This document shows positions 1 through 5,947 of a stretch of DNA of 7,273 nt, piece after piece. The DNA comes from Rhodoferax sp. (GTDB taxonomy: Bacteria; Pseudomonadota; Gammaproteobacteria; Burkholderiales; Burkholderiaceae_C). The DNA lies in contig JAIFMA010000162.1 of assembly GCA_020048795.1 (NCBI GenBank), forward strand, positions 1-7,273, read 5' to 3'. A model generated the notes under the pieces. It ran no database searches. It worked only from the letters and a program-made list of their open reading frames with translations, and had not been told where the DNA came from. The first letter of the stretch is position 1. Each line of letters opens with the position of its first letter. The position numbers and the translations under genes are program-made.

Positions 1-179
1 GGCACGAAGCGTATCGGAATGGTCAACGGGTCTGGCCAGAGCGTTTGTGCCATCCGGTTAAGGGCAGCGGGTTGCGGCACACCCGCCAACACCTGCTGTG
101 ACACAGCTTCGCCTACCGCGCGCCAGGGCAACAGCCAGGGGGCACACCAGTCGATGGCGGCCAGTGAAGCTGGATTCAT
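1..179 (-). CDS. DUF3025 family protein, N-terminal part (runs off the window)
   Basis: Only the first 59 codons are present; the gene continues past the left edge. Translation from the ATG at 179 begins MNPASLAAIDWCAPWLLPW and ends IPIRFV at the edge. The opening 'IDW..PWL.PWR..G', the middle 'ALN' and the 'RFV' further on resemble, from memory, the start of DUF3025 proteins, a proteobacterial family of unknown function. The frame stays open upstream through the pyrC stop, so a start inside the end of pyrC cannot be excluded. The ATG at 179 is chosen because it is the first methionine before the conserved IDW segment, although no strong ribosome binding site precedes it. It follows pyrC after 22 bases and is probably cotranscribed with it. 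Function is unknown; the family call is from pattern memory, not a search. Confidence 0.7.
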   Translation of the reverse strand, partial: MNPASLAAIDWCAPWLLPWRAVGEAVSQQVLAGVPQPAALNRMAQTLWPDPLTIPIRFV

Positions 180-201
180 GCCGGCGATCCGCGCTGCATC
201 C

Positions 202-1245
202 TCAAATGCCAGACGGAACGACCCGCCACGCCAGCACTTCGCCGCCGCACAGGGGTTTGAGTTCGGCCTGGCCATAGGCAAAGTGCTCGGGCGTGGTCCA
301 GTTTTCACGTGTCAGGGTCAGCGTGCCGGTGTTGCGCGGCAAACCGTAAAAATCAGCACCGTGAAAACTGGCAAAGGCTTCGAGCCTGTCGAGCGCACCG
401 ACCGAATCAAACGCCTGCGCATAAAGTTCCATGGCGGTGTAGGCGGTATAACAACCGGCGCAACCGCTGGCGTGTTCTTTCAGGTGTACCGCATGCGGCG
501 CGCTGTCGGTGCCCAGAAAAAACTTCGGACTGCCACTGGTGGCGGCTGCCAGCAAGGCCTGGCGATGGGTTTCACGCTTGAGTACCGGCAGGCAATAGTA
601 GTGCGGGCGGATGCCACCGGTAAAGAGGGCATTGCGGTTGAACAGCAGGTGGTGCGCCGTCAGCGTGGCGGCAGTAAAGCGGTCAGCGGCCTGCACATAT
701 TGGGCGGCTTCGCGGGTGGTGATGTGCTCGAAAACGATTTTCAGCCCAGGAAAATCTTTTCGTAGCGGAATCATCTGGGTGTCGATGAACCTGGCCTCGC
801 GGTCAAACAGGTCAATGTCGGCTGACGTTACCTCGCCATGTACCAGCAGCAGCAGGTCTGCGCGCTGCATGGCTTCGAGGGTCTTGTAGGTCTTGCGCAA
901 GTCGGTGACACCAGCGTCGCTGTTGGTGGTGGCACCAGCCGGGTAGAGCTTGACGGCGACGATACCGGCAGCTTTGGCGCGGACGATCTCGTCAGCGGTC
1001 AGTTGGTCAGTCAGGTACAGCGTCATCAGCGGCTCAAACGCCAGTCCTTGGGGTACCGCCGCCTGGATACGCTCACGGTAGGCCAGCGCCTGTGCGGTGG
1101 TGGTCACCGGTGGCCGCAAATTGGGCATGATGATGGCACGGGCAAACTGGGCTGCAGTGTGTGGTACCACGGTGGAAAGCAGCACGCCGTCGCGCACATG
1201 CAGGTGCCAGTCGTCGGGTCGGGTCAGGGTCAGGATGTTGGTCAT
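202..1245 (-). CDS. pyrC: Dihydroorotase, class II (PyrC)
   Basis: This enzyme catalyses reversible cyclisation of N-carbamoyl-L-aspartate to L-dihydroorotate, the third step of de novo pyrimidine synthesis, in the cytoplasm. The 347-residue length is typical of the E. coli-type homodimeric enzyme. Visible binuclear zinc ligands are His14 and His16 in HLHVRDG, Lys99 in AVKLYPAG (the lysine that is carboxylated), His136 in LVHGEV, His174 in VFEHITT, and Asp247 in LGTDSAPH. Their spacing closely matches E. coli His16/18, Lys102, His139, His177 and Asp250. The substrate-binding segment PNLRPPV is at 41-47. The ATG at 1245 gives the expected short lead before the HLH motif; a weak GGGA lies about 10 bases upstream. 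It is followed by a DUF3025 gene and preceded, 45 bases away, by a LysR fragment. Nothing looks broken and the enzyme is expected to be active. Confidence 0.97.
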   Translation of the reverse strand: MTNILTLTRPDDWHLHVRDGVLLSTVVPHTAAQFARAIIMPNLRPPVTTTAQALAYRERIQAAVPQGLAFEPLMTLYLTDQLTADEIVRAKAAGIVAVKLYPAGATTNSDAGVTDLRKTYKTLEAMQRADLLLLVHGEVTSADIDLFDREARFIDTQMIPLRKDFPGLKIVFEHITTREAAQYVQAADRFTAATLTAHHLLFNRNALFTGGIRPHYYCLPVLKRETHRQALLAAATSGSPKFFLGTDSAPHAVHLKEHASGCAGCYTAYTAMELYAQAFDSVGALDRLEAFASFHGADFYGLPRNTGTLTLTRENWTTPEHFAYGQAELKPLCGGEVLAWRVVPSGI

Positions 1246-1290
1246 CGGCGGATTGTCCCAAAAGCTGTCAGTGCCGGGCCAGCAACGGCC

Positions 1291-1776
1291 TCAAAGCGAA
1301 CTGCCGTGGATCAGCAGATAGTCCCACAGGGCCTGGGCATTGTTTTGGTGTGAGCTGTCGTCATGAGGCCCGTGACTGGCTGGCTTGTGCCACTCTCGGG
1401 TGGATGGGCGCTCGCGGTACACGCGCACCTCCATGGTGATTTGCAGGTCTTTGAGCTCGGGCGGCGCGGCGCTTACCAAACGCTTGGCGCGCAGGTCTTT
1501 TTGCACCGCACTCAGGGGCAAAAAGGCAATGCCGTGACCTTCGATCGCCATGGCTTTCAGGCCTTCGGCCATGTCGGTCTCGTAAACCCGGTCAAAGTGA
1601 ACCGCAGCATTACAGCGTTTCAGGATCAGTTCAACCATTTGACCCAGGTAAGCACCCTGGGCATAACCCAGGTAGGGCAGGGGCCGGTCGGCTTTGCCGG
1701 GCAACAGGTAGAGCGGGTTGCCGTGTCCATCGGGCCTGACGTAAGGGGCCACGGTTTCTTCACCCAAGCTCACCAT
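1291..1776 (-). pseudogene. LysR-type regulator remnant: effector-binding half only
   Basis: The 161-residue frame resembles the C-terminal half of a LysR-family regulator substrate-binding domain. Typical segments are 'RPLPYLGYAQGAYLGQMVE', 'FDRVYETDMAEGLKAMAIEGHGIAFLPLSAV' (the 'd......lVaaGlGia.lP' motif of LysR domains) and the terminal 'EVRVYRERPS....ALWDYLL'. Family members are about 300 residues with an N-terminal winged helix-turn-helix; that part and the first portion of the effector domain are missing. LysR-like sequence seems to continue upstream of the ATG ('DADRYE', to about 1797), but a TGA at about 1801-1803 closes the frame, and no helix-turn-helix is encoded in any minus frame up to 2205. 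No ribosome binding site precedes the ATG. I infer a 5'-deleted pseudogene. The alternative is an effector-only protein, which would be unusual. It begins 10 bases after the 77-residue gene. Confidence 0.75.
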
Positions 1777-1786
1777 TTCATAGCGG

Positions 1787-2020
1787 TCAGCGTCTTTGGT
1801 ATTTCAGCGCCACCCGGATGCGCGCCAGGGTGTCGTCCACCGAAGCCTTGCGCGACACCTCCAGACCAAGCTCGCGCGCAATGGCGTTGACCCGGGCCGG
1901 ATTGAGCGGGACACCCCCGGCATCGATCGCGGCAATCAGTGCTTGCGCGCGCTGGTGTTCGGGGGGCAGGGGCTTGGTGCCCTGCAGCAAGGACTTCAAC
2001 CAGTTCCAGAAGCTAAACAT
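1787..2020 (-). CDS. Small conserved hypothetical protein, 77 residues
   Basis: The protein starts MFSFWNWLKSLLQGTKPL and continues with a hydrophilic, mostly helical region including 'ALIAAIDAGGVPLNPARVNAIARELGLEV' and 'DDTLARIRVAL'. The first ~12 residues are aromatic/hydrophobic and may lie on the membrane surface; there is no clear transmembrane helix. The remainder looks like a compact helical domain, and 'GGVPLNPARVNAIARELGLEV' resembles a small helix-turn-helix-like fold, but no DNA-binding role can be claimed. I have a vague recollection of similar short proteins in Comamonadaceae, with no known function. The ATG at 2020 is preferred over in-frame ATGs upstream because the longer extension is low-complexity, cysteine-rich sequence unlike a natural N-terminus. 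The ribosome binding site is weak (GGACGAG, rather distant). The last residues, KYQRR, run into the LysR remnant and may have been altered by the same deletion. Confidence 0.62.
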   Translation of the reverse strand: MFSFWNWLKSLLQGTKPLPPEHQRAQALIAAIDAGGVPLNPARVNAIARELGLEVSRKASVDDTLARIRVALKYQRR

Positions 2021-2102
2021 GGGTACTAAGGGCTCGTCCACAAGTAACATGCACATGGGGCGCGCCAGCTTTGGGCGCACTGCCTCGTGGCCAATGGCTT
2101 GT

Positions 2103-2115
2103 GCAGCCAAGCTGC
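2103..2115. repeat. Short perfect dyad in the intergenic gap
   Basis: GCAGC, three bases, GCTGC forms a perfect 5-base inverted repeat in the 185-base gap between the 201-residue gene and the 77-residue gene. It lies about 83 bases upstream of the latter's start. It could be an operator half-site pair or a small hairpin. It has no following T-run in either direction, so it is not a rho-independent terminator. Such short dyads occur by chance in GC-rich DNA. Confidence 0.25.
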
Positions 2116-2160
2116 GTGTCGTGCTGAAGCATGCGGGCCCGCTCTGCGCCTGGCATGGCA

Positions 2161-2181
2161 GGCCAAATCCGACGGCCAAAT
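2161..2181. repeat. Two direct copies of ATTTGGCC, 13-base period
   Basis: On the minus strand the octamer ATTTGGCC occurs twice, start to start 13 bases apart. A partial third copy (ATTGGCC) lies at 2089-2095. The pair lies within 50 bases downstream of the stop of the 201-residue gene, in the only sizeable non-coding gap of the window. A regulatory role is possible but rests on position alone; no promoter hexamers could be confidently assigned next to it. The rest of this gap (2021-2205) shows no gene, RNA or terminator I can support. Confidence 0.3.
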
Positions 2182-2205
2182 GCACAGCTTATTCATGGAC
2201 CGGCC

Positions 2206-2811
2206 CTAACACCCGACCAGCGCACCATAGGCCTGGCGCGTGGCCGGTGCCACCGACATGAGTACCTGGGCATAACGTGTCTTGTGGCGCGCCAGCAAGC
2301 GCGCCGAGGCGACGATCCTGGAACGGCAAAACCAGTGGCAGCTGTGTTGCATCAGCAGCAACTCTGCCATCAGCGTGAAGGCTTTGCCCTTTGGGGCCTG
2401 CTGCTCGGTGTTGCTGGCAGCCCGGGTCATGGCGTGGGCATGCACACCCAGCAGTTTGCGCATGTCAAACGAATAGGCTGGCAACCACTGGGTCGCAAAG
2501 GGCAGTGCGAAGGCCAATTTGCTGACCCGCGCCTGGGCCTCGTCGACCTTGGCAAAGGCCAGCACAAAGGCGTTGAACTGCTCACACAACTCGACTTCGG
2601 TGGCCTCGAGCATGCCCCAGATCGAGGTTTGCCGCTGCACGTCGGATTCACCCAGCGCCCGCAAATAACCCTGGATCAGGTTCTCCATCAGCTTCTCGAT
2701 ACGGTATTTGCCCAAATAGCTGGCCAGCACCAGCACACGGGCGCGTTGCTCGCGCACGTTGAGCCAATGAAGGCCCAGCAAGACGAGCGCCAGGGGAATG
2801 ACTATTTCCAT
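2206..2811 (-). CDS. Conserved hypothetical membrane-anchored protein with HxCHWFC motif
   Basis: This 201-residue protein is of a type I recognise as conserved in Burkholderiales but without a known function. Residues 2-17 form one hydrophobic helix (MEIVIPLALVLLGLHWL) followed by RxxxRxR, so an N-in or N-out single membrane anchor with a mostly helical soluble part is likely; the positive charges after the helix favour a cytoplasmic body. The most notable feature is 'MQHSCHWFCRS' at 154-164, with His156, Cys158, His159 and Cys162 clustered like metal or cofactor ligands. Cys76, His124 and His126 might contribute. The ATG at 2811 is chosen because it places the membrane helix at the N-terminus. 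A longer in-frame start at 2976 would overlap the preceding histidine-phosphatase gene by over 100 bases and adds proline/serine-rich sequence of no known kind. It lies 58 bases after the phosphatase gene and may also have its own promoter. Confidence 0.85.
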   Translation of the reverse strand: MEIVIPLALVLLGLHWLNVREQRARVLVLASYLGKYRIEKLMENLIQGYLRALGESDVQRQTSIWGMLEATEVELCEQFNAFVLAFAKVDEAQARVSKLAFALPFATQWLPAYSFDMRKLLGVHAHAMTRAASNTEQQAPKGKAFTLMAELLLMQHSCHWFCRSRIVASARLLARHKTRYAQVLMSVAPATRQAYGALVGC

Positions 2812-2845
2812 GAGTGAGTGAGACGGTGGTCTGAATGCAATCGCC

Positions 2846-2851
2846 AGTGTA
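2846..2851 (-). promoter_or_regulatory. Candidate -10 element TACACT before the 201-residue gene
   Basis: Reading the minus strand, GCTACACTGG lies in the 58-base gap, and TACACT matches the sigma-70 -10 consensus TATAAT at 4 of 6 positions. It would give an untranslated leader of about 28 bases before the ATG at 2811. No good -35 hexamer sits 16-18 bases upstream, so this is weak. If real, the 201-residue gene could be transcribed independently of the phosphatase and c-di-GMP genes. Confidence 0.3.
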
Positions 2852-2869
2852 GCGCCGGACCGTGAGGCA

Positions 2870-3508
2870 TCAGGCGCTGTGCTCATCGAGGCTGGCATCC
2901 TCCAGATGACCGGTGTCGGCCCAGCCGACCAGTGTGAAGCCGTCCGGTGTCCACAACAGGCGGTTGATGGCGGCATTGCCCAGATTCCAGGCGCGCGGTG
3001 CTTGCAACTCCTGGCCGGTGGCCAGCCGGTAAAGGATGTCCATCACGCCGCCGTGCGCCACCAGCACGATCTGGCCACCGAGATGCCGACGCGCCAGGTT
3101 GGATGCCGTGGTCAACACCCGCTCGCGCATGTGGGTCAATGACTCGCCGCCGGGTGGGGCCCAGTCTGGCATGCGCTGGCGCCACTGGAGTGACATCTCG
3201 GGCCAATTGGCTTCGATCTCGGCGTGGGTCCTGCCCTCAAATTCGCCAAAGCCCCGTTCGCGCAAACCCCGGTCAGAGCTCAATGGGCAGTTGGCCACGG
3301 CGGCAATCGCCTGCGCGGTTTGCCAGGCGCGCACCAGGTCACTGGCGTAGATGGCCTCCAGGGGCTCTTCAGCCAGCGCCCGGGCCACCCGGCTGGCTTG
3401 CCACAGGCCGACGTCGTTGAGGGCAATGTCCAGATGGCCCTGCAGGCGGGTATCGACGTTCCAGGCAGTTTCGCCGTGGCGGATGGCAATGATGCGGGTG
3501 GCTTGCAT
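2870..3508 (-). CDS. Histidine phosphatase family protein (GpmB-like)
   Basis: A member of the branch-1 histidine phosphatase superfamily: hydrolysis of a phosphate ester via a phosphohistidine intermediate in the cytoplasm. The RHGET signature is at 10-14, with His11 the nucleophile and Arg10 a phosphate-pocket residue. Further family segments are 'TRLQGHLDIALNDVG' (20-34), 'YASDLVRAWQTA' with Arg60, 'LRERGFGEFEG' with Glu84 the likely acid, and 'LVAHGGVM' with the second catalytic His152. At 212 residues it is about the size of E. coli GpmB (215) and shorter than classical 2,3-bisphosphoglycerate-dependent mutases (about 230-250), so a broad or unassigned phosphatase activity is more likely than a glycolytic mutase. 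The substrate cannot be read from sequence. It starts 18 bases after the GGDEF-EAL gene, with only a weak ribosome binding site (CGAGAT), suggesting the same transcript. Confidence 0.93.
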   Translation of the reverse strand: MQATRIIAIRHGETAWNVDTRLQGHLDIALNDVGLWQASRVARALAEEPLEAIYASDLVRAWQTAQAIAAVANCPLSSDRGLRERGFGEFEGRTHAEIEANWPEMSLQWRQRMPDWAPPGGESLTHMRERVLTTASNLARRHLGGQIVLVAHGGVMDILYRLATGQELQAPRAWNLGNAAINRLLWTPDGFTLVGWADTGHLEDASLDEHSA

Positions 3509-3526
3509 GGGATCTCGCTAATCTGC

Positions 3527-5947
3527 TCAGGTGCCCGGCTGAGCCAGGGGCAGGCTGGCCATCAATTGCTCAAAGGCCTTGGCGTTCAGACCCGGTGCAC
3601 ACAAATAGCCCTGAAACGACTCACAGCCCAGGTCGGCCAGATAGTCGCGCTGAGCCATGGTTTCGACCCCTTCAGCGACGACCTTGAGCTTGAGTCCGCG
3701 TGCCATGCCGATGGTGGCGCTGACAATCGCGCGGTCGCCATCGTCGTCGGGCAGACCGGTGACAAAGGAGCGGTCGATCTTGAGCTTGGACAGGGGAAAG
3801 CGCTTCAGATAAGCCAGGCTGGAGTAGCCGGTGCCAAAGTCATCAATCGACAAGGCCACGCCCAGCCGGGCCAGTGCGTGCAGGCGGGCCAGTGTTTCGT
3901 TGGCATCCTGGATCAGGATCGACTCGGTCAGTTCCAGTTCCAGCAGGTGGGGTGCCAACGCGGCGCTGCGGAGCACGCCGGCCACCATGCCGACAAATTC
4001 GGGTTGCTGAAACTGTAGTGCCGAGACGTTGATCGATACCGTCACCGGGGTACCGCAGTTTTGCCAAATCTTGGCCTGGCGCACCGCCTCTTCGAGCACC
4101 CAGTTGCCAATGGTGATGATGAAGCCAGAGGCTTCTGCCAGGGGGATGAACAGCGCAGGCGACATCTCGCCGAGCTCGACATCGGTCCACCGGATCAGTG
4201 CCTCGGTGCCTAGCAGGGCACCGCCTGCCAGTGCAATCTGTGGCTGATAGTGCAGCCGGAACAAGCCTCGTTCCATGGCCTGTCGCATGGCGTGGTCGAT
4301 CTTGATGTTGGACAGCAGATTGACATTCATTTGCGGCTGGTAAAACCGGAAGCTGCTGCGGCCACGGGCCTTGACCAGATACATCGCGGTATCGGCGCAC
4401 TTGATCAGTGCATCGAGGGTCTTGCCGTCTTCAGGGTACAGCGCGATGCCGATGCTGCAGCTGACCGAAAAGGACATGTCACCGAGCTGGAAGGCCTGCC
4501 CCAGGCTGTCCAGAATGCGGCGCGCCAGCACTTCGGCACCGTGCGCGTCAATGTCCTGCACAAAAATCACAAACTCGTCGCCACCGAGCCGGCACAGGGT
4601 GTCGATATCGCGCAGGCAATGCTTGAGGCGTTCGGCCACTTCAATCAACACCCGGTCGCCAAAGGTGTGACCCATGGAGTCATTGATGTTCTTGAAGCGG
4701 TCAAGATCAATAAAAAATACACCGCATTCGCTGACATTACGTTCCGCCAGCTTGAGTGCAAACTCAGCGCGCTGAGTGAGCAGCAAGCGGTTGGGCAGAC
4801 CGGTCAGGGCATCGTTGTAGGCCAATTGCTCGATGCGTTTTTGGGCTGTGAGCTCTTCAGTCAGGTCCCGGAAAAAACCAATAGTGTGCAATACCTGGCC
4901 CTGATCATCGCGCAGCAGCACCCATGAAACCTGCACCGCGCAGGCGCTCTGATCCTGTCGCCGGATCCAGACCTGGCCACGCCAGAAGCCGTGCTCAATC
5001 AGTTGGCCTTGCACGGTCGACATCAGCACGGCATCATGCGGGTCGTGAAACAGGTCTTGGGGTGACGCGCCAATGAGTTTGCTTTGGGCGCATTGGGTCA
5101 GGGTTTCGCAGGCCGGGTTGACGGCCAGGATCAAGAAGCCGGGGTCAGTGATGAAGATGGCTTCCAGGCTCGACGCGAAGACTTTGGCCGCCAGCTTGAG
5201 CTGGGACTCCTGCAGCAGGTGCTGGCTGATATCGCGAAACGAGAACACCCGCCCGGTTGGCTGACCGCGGCTGTATTGAGGCCGCGTCACACGCTCCAGC
5301 ACGTGGCCGTTGGCTAGCACCAGAATGTCGGTGGCTTCAAGCAAGGGGCTGTCAGCGATCTCCCGTAGCCGCTGCTGGTAATGCTCGGCATCAATGACCT
5401 GGCTGGCCAGGTGGGCGTACAAGGCTGGGTCATCGCGGTTGAGCAGCAGGTTCTCTGGCACCGACCACAGTTGGGCAAAGTGCCGGTTGTAGTTACGGAT
5501 GTCGCCGCCAAGGTCGCTGACCAGAATGCCGTCGGCGGTGGATTCCAGGGTGGCACGCAACTCGGCGATGCGCTTTTCCAGCTCGTTCTCGGCCCTGCGT
5601 TGCTGGCGCAGGTCGTGAATGCCGACCAGAAAAACGGCCCGACCGACCTCGGGCCAGACCCGGCTGACACGGCGATCAACCGCCACCGGCAGGCCGTCGG
5701 CACCGCGCAGCAGGGTTTCCGAGTGAATGCCATTGATCTGGCCAGCGGCCACATCTTCCCAAAAAAACTGGTCTTCCGGTGTCGCCGCCAGCTCGATCAC
5801 CGGTTTGCCCACCAACTCGTCGCGGCCCAGGCCGATCAGATCACAGGCGGCCTGATTGACCGCCAGAATGCGCAGGTCAACCGGGTCAACCAGCCAGACC
5901 GACTCAAGCAAGCCATCAATCAATGGACCCCAGGCGATTCTTGTCAC
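3527..5947 (-). CDS. PAS-PAS-PAS-GGDEF-EAL protein (c-di-GMP synthesis/degradation)
   Basis: An 806-residue cytoplasmic signalling protein with no membrane segment. Order: PAS 1 (about 9-112), short helical linker (113-135), PAS 2 (about 128-243), PAS 3 (about 249-365), GGDEF (about 370-535) and EAL (about 545-800). The diguanylate cyclase part has Asp414 in FFIDLDRFK, an intact GGDEF at 455-459 and an inhibitory RxxD site (RDID, 446-449) exactly five residues before it. The phosphodiesterase part has EAL at 582-584, Asn640, Glu672, Glu675, DDFGTGYSSL from 702, Lys723, Glu759 and Gln779. This spacing agrees residue for residue with that of the catalytic set in RocR. Both activities are therefore possible; which dominates is unknown. 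Signals sensed by the PAS domains are unknown. The start is GTG at 5947, because an in-frame stop lies just upstream and AAGGTG precedes it at good spacing. It overlaps the HD-GYP gene by four bases. Confidence 0.95.
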   Translation of the reverse strand: MTRIAWGPLIDGLLESVWLVDPVDLRILAVNQAACDLIGLGRDELVGKPVIELAATPEDQFFWEDVAAGQINGIHSETLLRGADGLPVAVDRRVSRVWPEVGRAVFLVGIHDLRQQRRAENELEKRIAELRATLESTADGILVSDLGGDIRNYNRHFAQLWSVPENLLLNRDDPALYAHLASQVIDAEHYQQRLREIADSPLLEATDILVLANGHVLERVTRPQYSRGQPTGRVFSFRDISQHLLQESQLKLAAKVFASSLEAIFITDPGFLILAVNPACETLTQCAQSKLIGASPQDLFHDPHDAVLMSTVQGQLIEHGFWRGQVWIRRQDQSACAVQVSWVLLRDDQGQVLHTIGFFRDLTEELTAQKRIEQLAYNDALTGLPNRLLLTQRAEFALKLAERNVSECGVFFIDLDRFKNINDSMGHTFGDRVLIEVAERLKHCLRDIDTLCRLGGDEFVIFVQDIDAHGAEVLARRILDSLGQAFQLGDMSFSVSCSIGIALYPEDGKTLDALIKCADTAMYLVKARGRSSFRFYQPQMNVNLLSNIKIDHAMRQAMERGLFRLHYQPQIALAGGALLGTEALIRWTDVELGEMSPALFIPLAEASGFIITIGNWVLEEAVRQAKIWQNCGTPVTVSINVSALQFQQPEFVGMVAGVLRSAALAPHLLELELTESILIQDANETLARLHALARLGVALSIDDFGTGYSSLAYLKRFPLSKLKIDRSFVTGLPDDDGDRAIVSATIGMARGLKLKVVAEGVETMAQRDYLADLGCESFQGYLCAPGLNAKAFEQLMASLPLAQPGT
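5944..5947 (-). other. GTGA stop/start overlap coupling two c-di-GMP genes
   Basis: The TGA stop of the HD-GYP gene shares bases with the GTG start of the PAS-GGDEF-EAL gene. An AAGGTG stretch 5-10 bases upstream can act as the ribosome binding site. The arrangement implies one transcript and translational coupling, with the downstream enzyme made mainly when the HD-GYP gene is translated. Confidence 0.85.

Noticed and set aside
1..11. GGCACGAAGCG occurs at 1-11 and again near 7062-7072
   Set aside because: Both copies encode the same short peptide (RFVP) in the DUF3025 and HD-GYP genes with similar codon use; coincidence rather than a repeat element or duplicated end.
19..765. Long plus-strand open frame (248 codons) opposite pyrC
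   Set aside because: It lies mostly antisense to a pyrC gene with all catalytic residues present; its translation is Gly/Arg/Gln-rich with no recognisable domain, typical of a shadow frame in GC-rich DNA.
1277..1290. GGCC-N6-GGCC inverted repeat between the LysR remnant and pyrC, considered as a terminator
   Set aside because: The stem is only 4 bases, and no T-run follows in the direction of transcription.
2148..2163. GCCTG-N6-CAGGC hairpin, considered as the terminator of the 201-residue gene
   Set aside because: Five-base stem without a following T-run on the minus strand; likely chance.
2021..2185. 55-residue N-terminal extension of the 77-residue protein
   Set aside because: The extension is non-coding in character, with scattered Cys and Pro and no motif; MFSFW at 2020 looks like a natural start.
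2812..2976. 55-residue N-terminal extension of the 201-residue protein from an ATG at 2976
   Set aside because: It would overlap the histidine-phosphatase gene by more than 100 bases and reads as out-of-frame phosphatase sequence; the internal ATG at 2811 directly starts a membrane helix.
3224..4018. Long plus-strand open frame (264 codons) opposite the phosphatase and EAL region
   Set aside because: Spans the junction of two well-supported minus-strand genes, has no recognisable family features and is best explained as a shadow.
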